From an uncultured Pelagibacteraceae bacterium (GTDB taxonomy: Bacteria; Pseudomonadota; Alphaproteobacteria; Pelagibacterales; AG-422-B15): a stretch of 64,000 nt of DNA. Every line of letters starts with the position of its first letter. Within the stretch, counting starts at the first letter, position 1. The stretch lies in NCBI GenBank assembly GCA_902613805.1, contig CACMIV010000001.1, positions 302,001-366,000 of the forward strand, given 5' to 3'. Under the pieces are notes generated by a model, which was given only the letters and a program-made list of their open reading frames with translations, searched no databases and was not told the DNA's origin. The translations under genes and the position numbers were made by a program. This document shows, one piece after another, positions 9,086 through 19,305 of this stretch.

Positions 9086-10195
9086 ATGAAATTAGAACAA
9101 ACAAATAGAATAATTATCAAAATTGGATCTGCACTTCTATTCAATGAAACTTCGGGAAGTCTTAATAAAGAATGGCTTAATAGTCTTGCTGAAGATGTTA
9201 AATATTTAAGAGAAAATGATAAAGAGGTTATAATTGTTTCTTCTGGAGCAATTGCGATGGGCGCAAAAGATTTAGATCTTGATATGAAAAATATGAAGAT
9301 GGATATGAGTCAAGCTGTATCTGCTGTGGGCCAAATACATTTGATGGGCTCATTTAAGAGTGCCTTTGAAAAAAAAGAAATTAAAATTTCCCAAATACTT
9401 CTTACCTTAGATGATACTGAACAAAGAAGAAGATCAATAAATGCCAGAAGAACAATAGATACATTATTAAAATTGGGTATTGTTCCAGTCGTCAATGAAA
9501 ACGATACGATTGCTACAAGTGAAATAAGATATGGGGACAATGATAGACTTGCGTCAAGAGTGGCTCAAATAACAAGTGCAGATTGTCTTATTTTATTATC
9601 TAATATTAATGGCCTTTATTCTGCTGATCCTAGTACTGATGAGGATGTAAAATTGATAAACAAGGTAAGTGAAATTGATAAAGATATTGAAAAAATGATT
9701 GGACAATCAATTTCGGATTACGGAAAAGGTGGAATGAAAACAAAAATTCAAGCCGCAAAGACAGCTATGCTATCAGGCTGTCACTTAGCAATTACTAATG
9801 GTTCTATAATGAGACCTGTAAAGTCCTTATTTGAGGGACGTCCATGTACATGGTTTGAACCAACTAAGACCCCCTTGGCAGCACGCAAGCAATGGATCGC
9901 GGGAACAATGAAGCCCGTAGGTAAAATAATAATAGATGATGGAGCTGTTGATGCACTTAAAAAAGGAAGCAGTCTCTTACCAGCTGGTGTAAAGTCAGTA
10001 GAGGGAAACTTTGAGAGAGGAGATGTTATTGAAGTATTGTCGTCTGATCAAAATAAAATAGGTATAGGGTTAGCAGGTTACGCTGCAGAAGAAGGTATTA
10101 AAATTATGGGACACAAAAGTGATGAAATAGCTAACATTCTAAGTTACTCTTACAGAGAAGAAATGATACATAAGGATGATTTAGTTTTGATATGA
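9086..10195 (+). CDS. proB: Glutamate 5-kinase
   Basis: This 369-residue enzyme phosphorylates glutamate as the first step of proline synthesis. An amino acid kinase domain covers about 1-255 (KIGSALLF, SSGAIAMGA, NENDTIATSEIRYGDNDRLASRVA) and a C-terminal PUA domain about 275-365. In related enzymes the kinase domain carries proline feedback control. It starts with no spacer after obgE and overlaps proA by 4 nt, so proB and proA are translationally coupled. Confidence 0.97.
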   Translation: MKLEQTNRIIIKIGSALLFNETSGSLNKEWLNSLAEDVKYLRENDKEVIIVSSGAIAMGAKDLDLDMKNMKMDMSQAVSAVGQIHLMGSFKSAFEKKEIKISQILLTLDDTEQRRRSINARRTIDTLLKLGIVPVVNENDTIATSEIRYGDNDRLASRVAQITSADCLILLSNINGLYSADPSTDEDVKLINKVSEIDKDIEKMIGQSISDYGKGGMKTKIQAAKTAMLSGCHLAITNGSIMRPVKSLFEGRPCTWFEPTKTPLAARKQWIAGTMKPVGKIIIDDGAVDALKKGSSLLPAGVKSVEGNFERGDVIEVLSSDQNKIGIGLAGYAAEEGIKIMGHKSDEIANILSYSYREEMIHKDDLVLI

Positions 10196-11448
10196 GCATT
10201 GAATTAGAATTAGAAAAGATGGGCGAAAACAGTGTTAGGGCCTCAAAAGACATTAGGTCTTTGAAAGAAAGAGATAAAAATAATATTTTAAAATCAATTA
10301 TAGTAAGTTTAGAAAAGAATAAAAAAAATATTCTAGATGCTAATTCATTAGATATTAGTAACTCTGAAAATAATCTTTCTAAAGCAATGGTTGATCGACT
10401 TATGCTAGATGACGAACGATTTGATGGAATATTGTCGTCAATTGAAAATGTTATTTCTTTAGAAGATCCGGTTGGAAACAAACTTTATTCTAATAAACGG
10501 CCAAATGGAATGTTAGTTGAAAGAGTGTCTGTTCCTCTTGGAGTTATTGGAATTATTTATGAAAGCAGACCAAACGTTACAGTTGATGCGACAGTTTTAT
10601 GTCTAAAAGCTGGCAATAGCGTAATACTAAGAGGAGGATCTGAGTGTTTTAATACTAACTCAGAAATGGTAAAATCTATACAAGGGGCTTTAAAGGAAAA
10701 TTCTGTTAGCAAACAAATTGTTCAATATGTAAGTACCACAGATAGAGCGGCAGTAGATTACATGCTTGCTAAAATGGGAAAATATATTGATGTTGTAGTA
10801 CCTAGAGGCGGGAAAGGTTTAGTAAAAAAAGTTCAAGACACCGCAAAAATACCTGTTATTGGACATCTCGATGGAATATGTCATTTATATGTTGATGAAA
10901 CATCAGATACAGAAATAGCAAGCAAAATCATAGAAAATGCAAAATTGAGAAGAACTGGAATTTGTGGTGCAGCTGAAACTATATTGATTGATGAAAACTG
11001 TGTCGATACTCATTTACCAAAAATTATTACTGATTTAATTAATGGGGGCTGTGAAGTAAGAGGAGATAACGTATGTATGAAAATCTCAGACAAAGTTCTA
11101 AAAGCATCCGAAGAAGATTGGGGTACAGAATATTTAGATGCAATAATATCTATAAAGACTGTTAAAGGGGTAGATGAAGCAATAGAACATATTGCTACAT
11201 ATGGATCGGGTCATACAGAGAGTATTATTTCTGAAGATCAAGAGAAAGTTGAAAAGTTTTTAAATACCGTAGGTAGTGCAATTGTTATGCATAACACCTC
11301 AACCCAATTTGCAGATGGAGGTGAATTTGGTTTAGGTGCTGAAATAGGAATTGCTACCGGCAAATTGCACGCCAGGGGGCCAGTTGGATTAGAAGGGCTG
11401 ACAACTTATAAATATATAGTGAGAGGAAATGGACAGGTTAGACCGTAA
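10192..11448 (+). CDS. proA: Gamma-glutamyl phosphate reductase
   Basis: This 418-residue aldehyde-dehydrogenase-superfamily enzyme makes glutamate-5-semialdehyde from the ProB product with NADPH. Catalytic Cys258 is in RRTGICGAAE, and the family blocks YESRPNVTVDA and the FADGGEFGLGAEIGI stretch are intact. It overlaps proB by 4 nt and abuts nadD with no spacer. Confidence 0.97.
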   Translation: MSIELELEKMGENSVRASKDIRSLKERDKNNILKSIIVSLEKNKKNILDANSLDISNSENNLSKAMVDRLMLDDERFDGILSSIENVISLEDPVGNKLYSNKRPNGMLVERVSVPLGVIGIIYESRPNVTVDATVLCLKAGNSVILRGGSECFNTNSEMVKSIQGALKENSVSKQIVQYVSTTDRAAVDYMLAKMGKYIDVVVPRGGKGLVKKVQDTAKIPVIGHLDGICHLYVDETSDTEIASKIIENAKLRRTGICGAAETILIDENCVDTHLPKIITDLINGGCEVRGDNVCMKISDKVLKASEEDWGTEYLDAIISIKTVKGVDEAIEHIATYGSGHTESIISEDQEKVEKFLNTVGSAIVMHNTSTQFADGGEFGLGAEIGIATGKLHARGPVGLEGLTTYKYIVRGNGQVRP

Positions 11449-12006
11449 ATGAAAATTGGCATTTTAGGAAGTTCATTTAATCCAGCACATTTAGGACATT
11501 TAAAATTATCAGATAAGGCAATTCAAATTTTTGATCTTGATGAAGTCTGGTGGATGATCACAAAGCAAAATCCATTGAAGGAAAAAAATGATTATATGTC
11601 ATTTGAAGACAGAAGTAATCAAGCAAAAAAATTAATAGGCAATAACAATATTAAACTGAAATTTTTTGAGGATATTACTAACTCAAATTATTTAATTGAT
11701 AATTTGAAACATATCAAATCTAGCTTTACTGAGGATGAGTTCATATTTTTAATGGGTAGTGACTCTTTTGAAGAAATGGATAAATGGAAAAATTATTTAG
11801 ATATTTTTGATCAAATGCCTATTGCTGTTTTTAATCGTAATGAAAAATTATATAATCCACTTACTTCCATAGCTGCGGAAAAATTTAAAAACAACCAAAT
11901 AAAATTATCTGATGCAAAGTTGATATTTACCAAATCACCTGCTTGGATATTTATTCGTGACTTCAATGTAAGTGAGTCATCAACTGCCATTAGAAATAGT
12001 AAATGA
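11449..12006 (+). CDS. nadD: Nicotinate-nucleotide adenylyltransferase
   Basis: This 185-residue nucleotidyltransferase joins ATP and nicotinate mononucleotide in NAD synthesis. The ATP-binding GSSFNPAHLGH is at 7-17, and SSTAIR lies at the very C-terminus. It is slightly shorter than usual because only four residues follow the SSTxIR motif. It overlaps rsfS by 4 nt. The proBA-nadD-rsfS-rlmH-ctp-rppH order is common in alphaproteobacteria. Confidence 0.94.
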   Translation: MKIGILGSSFNPAHLGHLKLSDKAIQIFDLDEVWWMITKQNPLKEKNDYMSFEDRSNQAKKLIGNNNIKLKFFEDITNSNYLIDNLKHIKSSFTEDEFIFLMGSDSFEEMDKWKNYLDIFDQMPIAVFNRNEKLYNPLTSIAAEKFKNNQIKLSDAKLIFTKSPAWIFIRDFNVSESSTAIRNSK

Positions 12007-12326
12007 CGCAAATACTAAAAAAAATATTAAGTGATTTAGAGGATAATAAGGCTCTGGATATAGTCTCAATTGATATATCAAAAAAAACCTCACTAGCTGA
12101 CCACCTAGTATTTGCAACAGGAACATCAAATAGACATATAAACGCGATTTCCCAATCGGTTAATAAAATGCTTAAAAGTCTAAATATTACACTGCCATCA
12201 ATTGAAGGAAATCAAGACAGTGGCTGGATAGTAATTGATAGTGGTGACGTTATTATACATTTATTCAAAGATGAAATTAGAAAATTTTATAACTTAGAAA
12301 ATATGTGGTCCGCAGAAATTGAATGA
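12003..12326 (+). CDS. rsfS: Ribosome silencing factor RsfS
   Basis: This 107-residue Iojap/DUF143 protein binds L14 on the 50S subunit and blocks subunit joining under starvation in other bacteria. Visible family blocks are the DHLVFATGTSNRH stretch and the SGWIVIDSGDVIIHLF stretch near the end. It is minimal in length, with no extra tail. It sits between nadD (4-nt overlap) and rlmH (11-nt gap), its usual neighbours. Confidence 0.95.
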   Translation: MTQILKKILSDLEDNKALDIVSIDISKKTSLADHLVFATGTSNRHINAISQSVNKMLKSLNITLPSIEGNQDSGWIVIDSGDVIIHLFKDEIRKFYNLENMWSAEIE

Positions 12327-12337
12327 TTAATCCTTAA

Positions 12338-12772
12338 ATGAAAATTGAAATTCTACATTTTGATAAATTTAAATTTGATCATGAAGAACAACTTCATGAT
12401 ATTTATATAAAACGTATTTCACAGTTTAGAAATATTATAACTGATATAAAAACAGTAAAAATTAATAATAAAGGAATTGAAAATAGAATAGTTAAAAAGA
12501 AGGCCAATGAGTGTTTTGTAAGCCTTGACGAGAAAGGTGAGCATTTTTCAACTGAAGACTTAAAAGTATTCTTATTTAATAATAATTTCAAAAACTTTAA
12601 ATTTATTGTTGGCAGTACTGATGGTATTCAGAAAGGTATACTAAAAAAAAGCAATAAGGTTATTTCCTTGAGTAAAATGACATTAACGCACTCATTTGCA
12701 CTAATAATTTTATTAGAACAAATATATAGATCTGCTACTATTGTATCTAATCATCCATATCATAGAGTTTAA
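12338..12772 (+). CDS. rlmH: 23S rRNA pseudouridine-1915 N3-methyltransferase
   Basis: This 144-residue SPOUT-class enzyme methylates pseudouridine 1915 in helix 69. The conserved blocks are FIVGSTDG (usually GGADG/GGSDG) at the SAM-binding knot, SLSKMTLTHSFA, LLEQIYRSATI and the terminal HPYHR. The length is close to the usual 155-160 residues. It is followed 2 nt later by ctpA. Confidence 0.95.
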   Translation: MKIEILHFDKFKFDHEEQLHDIYIKRISQFRNIITDIKTVKINNKGIENRIVKKKANECFVSLDEKGEHFSTEDLKVFLFNNNFKNFKFIVGSTDGIQKGILKKSNKVISLSKMTLTHSFALIILLEQIYRSATIVSNHPYHRV

Positions 12773-12774
12773 AA

Positions 12775-13923
12775 ATGAAAATTTTGTTTATTACGCTATC
12801 GTTTGTTATATCTCTTTTTAGCTTTAATTATATCTCTGCAAATAACCAAGATCTTTATAAAAAATTAGATGTTTTTGGGGATGTTTTTGACATTATAAAA
12901 AGTAATTATGTCGAGGATATAGATGACGAGAAGGTAATTGAATACGCAATTAACGGTATGCTTCAATCATTGGATCCATTTTCAAGCTATATGGATTCAG
13001 AAATTTATACTGATATGCAAGAAGAAACTAAAGGCGAATTTGGGGGGCTTGGAATTGAGGTAACAATGGAAAACGGGTATGTAAAAGTAATTTCCCCAAT
13101 TGATGATACTCCGGCTGCGAGAGCAGGAATGCGCCCTGGTGATTATATTACACATATTGATGAAATTGACGTGCTTGGATTAACACTAAGTGAAGCTGTT
13201 GAACTTTTACGAGGGCCTGTAGGTAAATCATTAACAATAAAAGTGGTTAGAATCGGAGAAGAAGACCCTATAGATGTGACATTAAAAAGGGCGGTTATAA
13301 CTGTACAAGCAGTTAAATTTAAGGCTGAAGGTAACATTGGATACATAAGATTAATTTCATTCAGCGAACAAGCCGATAAAGGCATTAGAAATGCTGTAAA
13401 AGAATTATCAAACAGTATCGGAAAAAATAATGTTGAAGGGTACATAATTGATTTAAGGAATAATCCTGGTGGTTTATTGGATCAATCGGCAAAAGTTACA
13501 AATAACTTCCTAAAATCTGGTGAAATTGTATCAATAAAGGGAAGAGATAAAAATGATATATCAAGATTTACAGCGTCAGGTGGGGACATTGCTAACGATA
13601 AGCCAATTATTGTTCTTATAAATCAGGGATCCGCATCAGCCTCCGAAATTGTTGCGGGTGCACTTCAAGATCACAAACGCGCAATTATCCTTGGAGAACA
13701 ATCATACGGAAAGGGGTCTGTTCAAACAATCTTTCCATTAAAAGACTCTAGTGCCATCAGAATGACAACAGCGCTTTACTATACACCCTCTGGTGACTCT
13801 ATTCATAGAGTTGGAATAACTCCAGATATTAAAGTTGAATATATTTATGATGAGGATGAAGAAACCGATAATCAGTTAAATTATGCTCTAGATCTTTTTG
13901 ATAAAGAAAAGATGGTTGAATAA
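12775..13923 (+). CDS. ctpA: Carboxy-terminal processing protease (S41 family)
   Basis: This 382-residue periplasmic serine protease starts with a signal peptide (about 1-22, hydrophobic, ending near SAN), then a PDZ domain at about 88-165, and the S41 catalytic domain with GSASASEI at 285-292 and Lys313 in YGKGSVQT. Family members degrade or trim envelope proteins, often peptidoglycan hydrolases. It is shorter at the C-terminus than many CtpA proteins. It is followed by rppH after 27 nt. Confidence 0.93.
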   Translation: MKILFITLSFVISLFSFNYISANNQDLYKKLDVFGDVFDIIKSNYVEDIDDEKVIEYAINGMLQSLDPFSSYMDSEIYTDMQEETKGEFGGLGIEVTMENGYVKVISPIDDTPAARAGMRPGDYITHIDEIDVLGLTLSEAVELLRGPVGKSLTIKVVRIGEEDPIDVTLKRAVITVQAVKFKAEGNIGYIRLISFSEQADKGIRNAVKELSNSIGKNNVEGYIIDLRNNPGGLLDQSAKVTNNFLKSGEIVSIKGRDKNDISRFTASGGDIANDKPIIVLINQGSASASEIVAGALQDHKRAIILGEQSYGKGSVQTIFPLKDSSAIRMTTALYYTPSGDSIHRVGITPDIKVEYIYDEDEETDNQLNYALDLFDKEKMVE

Positions 13924-13950
13924 AATTAATATTTTCAGCAACAGAACAGA

Positions 13951-14421
13951 ATGGATCAAAAACCAAGATATAGAAGAGGAGTTGGAATGATCATTCTCAA
14001 CTCTAGAAAGCAAATTTTTATAGGACAGAGATTTGATAAAGATAAATCAGCTTGGCAGATGCCACAAGGTGGAATTGACAAAGGGGAAAGCCCTGCAAAA
14101 GCTGTCATACGAGAAATGAAAGAGGAAACTGGAATTAAAAAAAATTATAAAATTATATATGAATGTAAAACTTGGTATTTTTATAAACTTCCTTCTTATT
14201 TAAGAAAAAAACTTTGGAAAGGAAGATTTATTGGTCAAAAACAAAAATGGTTTATAATAAGTTTTACTGGAAAAGATGAAGATATAAATATTAAAACAAA
14301 AAAACCGGAATTTAAGAAATGGGAATGGTCTACACAAGATAATATACTAAAAAAAATCGTTCCCTTTAAAAGAAGACTTTATACAAGCATATTTAAAGAG
14401 ATTAATAATATTGATGATTAA
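13951..14421 (+). CDS. rppH: RNA 5' pyrophosphohydrolase (Nudix)
   Basis: This 156-residue Nudix hydrolase removes pyrophosphate from 5'-triphosphate mRNA to start decay. The Nudix box runs from GG at 40-41 through REMKEET to GI at 61-62 with all catalytic Glu present. The family-specific N-terminus YRRGVGMIILN and the AWQMPQGGID block support RppH over other Nudix enzymes. Its last 4 nt overlap the convergent atpC end. Confidence 0.94.
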   Translation: MDQKPRYRRGVGMIILNSRKQIFIGQRFDKDKSAWQMPQGGIDKGESPAKAVIREMKEETGIKKNYKIIYECKTWYFYKLPSYLRKKLWKGRFIGQKQKWFIISFTGKDEDINIKTKKPEFKKWEWSTQDNILKKIVPFKRRLYTSIFKEINNIDD

Positions 14422-14804
14422 TTTAAAAGAAGTTTTAAACTATCAATTTTTTTCTGAATTTTCATTTTTTGGGCTTCATCAGCGGCATCAAGAGCTGAAG
14501 AATAATTCTCAATTTTATCATTAATAAAATCATTATTCAAAGCAGCTTCTTCATCCAAACCTACTGCTATAACAAGTAGCTCGTTGTTAGAGAATTTAAT
14601 AAAGCCCTCTTCAACAAACAATGATTGTGTTTTATCTGAATTAGTTACTTTTATGATTCCTGGCCTAAGAGAGGTAATAATATTTGAGTGATTTGGAAGC
14701 ACCCCAAGATCACCTTCCGCACCAGGTAAGACAACCATATGAGCATCACCCTCAAGGTATATTTTTTCAGGCGTTACTAATTTATAGTTAAATTGATCAG
14801 ACAT
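14418..14804 (-). CDS. atpC: ATP synthase F1 epsilon subunit
   Basis: This 128-residue subunit forms the central stalk with gamma. The N-terminal beta-sandwich is clear (FNYKLVTPEKIYLEGDAHMVVLPGAEGDLGVLPNH), followed by a short helical hairpin. It starts 5 nt after atpD and is the last gene of the atpHAGDC unit. The stop overlaps rppH by 4 nt. Confidence 0.95.
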   Translation of the reverse strand: MSDQFNYKLVTPEKIYLEGDAHMVVLPGAEGDLGVLPNHSNIITSLRPGIIKVTNSDKTQSLFVEEGFIKFSNNELLVIAVGLDEEAALNNDFINDKIENYSSALDAADEAQKMKIQKKIDSLKLLLN

Positions 14805-14809
14805 TCAAG

Positions 14810-16246
<1,437 letters not shown>

Positions 16247-16250
16247 TTAA

Positions 16251-17135
16251 TTAAACTGCTTCTGCTCCAGAAATTATCTCAATAAGCTCTTTAGTAATAA
16301 CAGCTTGTCTGGAACGGTTATAAAATAGTGTTAAATTATCAATCATGTCAGATGCATTTCTTGATGCATTATCCATAGCGCTCATTCTAGCGCCTTGTTC
16401 GCTGGCCGCGCTTTCAAGTAAAGCTTTAAATATTTGTATTGTAAAGTTCAGAGGGAGTAGCTCATCGAGTATTTCACTCTCACCAGGCTCAAATTCAAAA
16501 AAAGTATTATCATTTTTTGTTGTATCCGACTCGTTTTCAGGAATATCAATTGGAACAATTTGTTGTTCAGTTGGAATTTGTGATATTACTGATTTAAACT
16601 TATTATAAAAGATAGAACATTTATCAAATTCTTCGTCAAAATACATTTTAATTATTTTATCAGCTATATTTTTTGCATCCTGATAAGAAGCAGACTTTAC
16701 AGATCTCATATCGACAACTTCGATAATTTTATCTTCATACTGTCTTTTAATAATGTCATAACCCTTTTTACCGACACAAATAATCTTTACTTGTTTACCT
16801 GATTCCTCAAGACTTACTATTTTATCTCGAAGTGATTTAGTCACAATTGAATTAAATCCACCACACAGTCCTCTCTCAGATGTAAATAGGATCAGCATAT
16901 GAATTGAATCTTTATTATCTCCAGTTAATAAATTTCTCTCACTTGAAGTTGGAGAGTACCCAGATGATATAGATGATATAAGATCTTCCATGGTCTCAGA
17001 ATAAGGACGACTTGACTCAGCAGATTCTTGGGCACGCCGTAATTTTGCAGCCGCAACCATTTTCATGGCTTTAGTTATTTTTTGAGTAGACTTAACGCTA
17101 CCAATTCGTTTTTTTAAATCGTCTAAACTTGGCAT
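16251..17135 (-). CDS. atpG: ATP synthase F1 gamma subunit
   Basis: This 294-residue central-stalk subunit has the conserved N-terminal helix (SLDDLKKRIGSVKSTQKITKAMKMV) and the C-terminal helix (SAMDNASRNASDMI with RSRQAVITKELIEI). The ERGLCGGFNS block is intact. It directly abuts atpA with no spacer. The acidic loop around residues 197-215 is longer than usual and otherwise unremarkable. Confidence 0.97.
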   Translation of the reverse strand: MPSLDDLKKRIGSVKSTQKITKAMKMVAAAKLRRAQESAESSRPYSETMEDLISSISSGYSPTSSERNLLTGDNKDSIHMLILFTSERGLCGGFNSIVTKSLRDKIVSLEESGKQVKIICVGKKGYDIIKRQYEDKIIEVVDMRSVKSASYQDAKNIADKIIKMYFDEEFDKCSIFYNKFKSVISQIPTEQQIVPIDIPENESDTTKNDNTFFEFEPGESEILDELLPLNFTIQIFKALLESAASEQGARMSAMDNASRNASDMIDNLTLFYNRSRQAVITKELIEIISGAEAV

Positions 17136-18662
17136 TTACCTATTTTTTTTAAACTCTTCTATTATTGATGTTAATTTACTGGAAATTTCATCATTTAAGT
17201 CTCCAGATGAATTGATAGACTCAATAATATCTGAATGAGATGATTTTATAAGTTCAAATAGATCTTTTTCGAAATCCCTTATCTGATTCAACTCCAGATC
17301 ATCTAAGTAACCGTTCACACCAGTAAAAATTGAAACAACTTGCTCTGCAATTGTCATCGGTGAATACTGGTTTTGCTTTAATAGTTCTGTAAGTTTTGAA
17401 CCTCTATTTAATAGCTTCTGTGTCGAGGCATCTAGGTCTGAACCAAATTGGGCAAATGCTGCCATTTCACGGTACTGGGCCAGTTCAAGTTTTATCGAGC
17501 CTGCAACCTTCTTCATCGCCTTGGTTTGCGCTGCAGAACCAACTCGGGACACACTTAAACCTACATTAACTGCAGGTCTGATACCTTGGTTAAACAATTC
17601 AGTTTCTAGAAAAATTTGACCATCAGTGATTGAAATGACGTTTGTCGGAATAAATGCACTAACATCATTTGCTTGAGTTTCAATCACAGGCAACGCTGTT
17701 AATGAACCGCCTCCATTTTCATCATTCATCTTGGCTGCTCTCTCAAGTAATCTACTGTGAAGATAAAATACATCTCCTGGAAATGCTTCACGTCCTGGAG
17801 GTCTTCTAAGAAGTAATGACATTTGTCTATAAGCTACTGCTTGTTTTGATAAATCATCATAAATTATTAAAGCATGCATTCCATTATCACGGAAATATTC
17901 ACCCATTGAACAACCAGTATAAGGAGCAAGAAATTGTAGTGGAGCAGCATCACTTGCTGTTGCAGCAACAACTGTAGTATATTCCATGGCACCAGCGTCT
18001 TCTAAGGCTTTCACTGTTTGAGCAATCGAAGATCTTTTTTGACCTATACCGACATAAATACAATAAAGTTTCTTAGTTTCATCGCCAGATTCATTAATAG
18101 ATTTTTGATTTATGATAGTATCAATAGCAATTGCTGTTTTTCCAGTCTGTCTGTCACCAATAATTAATTCACGTTGCCCTCTACCAATTGGAATCAAACT
18201 GTCGATCGCTTTAAGACCTGTTTGCATTGGTTCGGATACTGATTTTCTTGGTATAATACCTGGCGCTTTAACTTCAATACGACTTCTATTTTGTGACTCT
18301 ATGTTTCCTTTTCCATCTATAGGATTTCCTAGAGCGTCTACAACTCTTCCTAGCAACTCTTTACCCACTGGAACATCAACAATAGAATTTGTCCTCTTAA
18401 CTGTATCACCTTCTTTAATATTTGCATCACTTCCAAATAGCACAACACCTACATTATCATCCTCCAGGTTAAGGGCCATTCCTCTTGTACCATCATCAAA
18501 CATTACCATTTCACCGGCTTGAACATTATCAAGTCCATAAATTCTTGCGATACCATCTCCAATTGAAAGAACTTGACCAACTTCCGTAATTTCAGAGTCA
18601 GATCCAAAATTTTTAATTTCTTCTTTGAGTATTTTTGATATTTCTGATGGTTGTATGTCCAT
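17136..18662 (-). CDS. atpA: ATP synthase F1 alpha subunit
   Basis: This 508-residue non-catalytic nucleotide-binding subunit carries Walker A GDRQTGKT at 169-176, the [27 protein letters not shown] region and the Arg finger in [14 protein letters not shown]. It overlaps atpH by 1 nt and abuts atpG. F0 genes (atpB, E, F) are absent from the window, matching the split operon typical of alphaproteobacteria. Confidence 0.99.
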   Translation of the reverse strand: MDIQPSEISKILKEEIKNFGSDSEITEVGQVLSIGDGIARIYGLDNVQAGEMVMFDDGTRGMALNLEDDNVGVVLFGSDANIKEGDTVKRTNSIVDVPVGKELLGRVVDALGNPIDGKGNIESQNRSRIEVKAPGIIPRKSVSEPMQTGLKAIDSLIPIGRGQRELIIGDRQTGKTAIAIDTIINQKSINESGDETKKLYCIYVGIGQKRSSIAQTVKALEDAGAMEYTTVVAATASDAAPLQFLAPYTGCSMGEYFRDNGMHALIIYDDLSKQAVAYRQMSLLLRRPPGREAFPGDVFYLHSRLLERAAKMNDENGGGSLTALPVIETQANDVSAFIPTNVISITDGQIFLETELFNQGIRPAVNVGLSVSRVGSAAQTKAMKKVAGSIKLELAQYREMAAFAQFGSDLDASTQKLLNRGSKLTELLKQNQYSPMTIAEQVVSIFTGVNGYLDDLELNQIRDFEKDLFELIKSSHSDIIESINSSGDLNDEISSKLTSIIEEFKKNR

Positions 18663-19222
18663 TAAGCGACCTCTTTCATTTTTTCTTTTAATGTTTGGAG
18701 TTGATTTTTAATACTGCTATCAATCATTTGACTACCAACTTGTATTTTAAGACCCCCTATTAAAGTCTCATCAACTATAGTGTTAATATTAAATTCTGAA
18801 CTAAACTTATCTTTGAGATTATCCTTAATATGTTTTAATTCTTCTTCTTTCAGAACTTTAGCTGAAGTAATTGTTGCTGACATCTCACCCTTAAGTCCAG
18901 ACATTAATTTTTCAAATGAATCAATTATATCCATTAAGTAGTTTATCCGGTTTTTATTAATTATTACTCCAATAAAATTTTTTGCCAGCTTAGACATTTC
19001 AATTTTTTCAGAAAGTGAATTAAAAAAATTAAATTTATTAGATTTGCTGATTGAAGGATTCTTTACCATGGATAGTAAAGTATCATCTTCATTTAGTATT
19101 TTTTTTAAATTTAAAAGTTCACTGGAAACAGTTTCGAGTACTTTGGCCTCTTTTGCCAGCTGAAATAATGCATTAGCATATCTATCAACTGATGTGATTT
19201 TTCTTGTACTTGCATTGGCCAT
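18662..19222 (-). CDS. atpH: ATP synthase F1 delta subunit
   Basis: This 186-residue delta/OSCP subunit joins F1 to the peripheral stalk. Family blocks are the N-terminal [13 protein letters not shown] and the C-terminal [27 protein letters not shown] stretch. It is the first gene of atpHAGDC. The 83 nt between priA and this ATG are AT-rich; I see only a weak TTGAAA-like -35 and no convincing -10, so the promoter is unassigned. Confidence 0.96.
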   Translation of the reverse strand: MANASTRKITSVDRYANALFQLAKEAKVLETVSSELLNLKKILNEDDTLLSMVKNPSISKSNKFNFFNSLSEKIEMSKLAKNFIGVIINKNRINYLMDIIDSFEKLMSGLKGEMSATITSAKVLKEEELKHIKDNLKDKFSSEFNINTIVDETLIGGLKIQVGSQMIDSSIKNQLQTLKEKMKEVA

Positions 19223-19305
19223 TATGTGGAAATTCCTTAAAATTCACTCTTTCCGTATCATTAACTCTCATATTTTTCAAGTATTGGAATGTCGCAATTC
19301 GAATT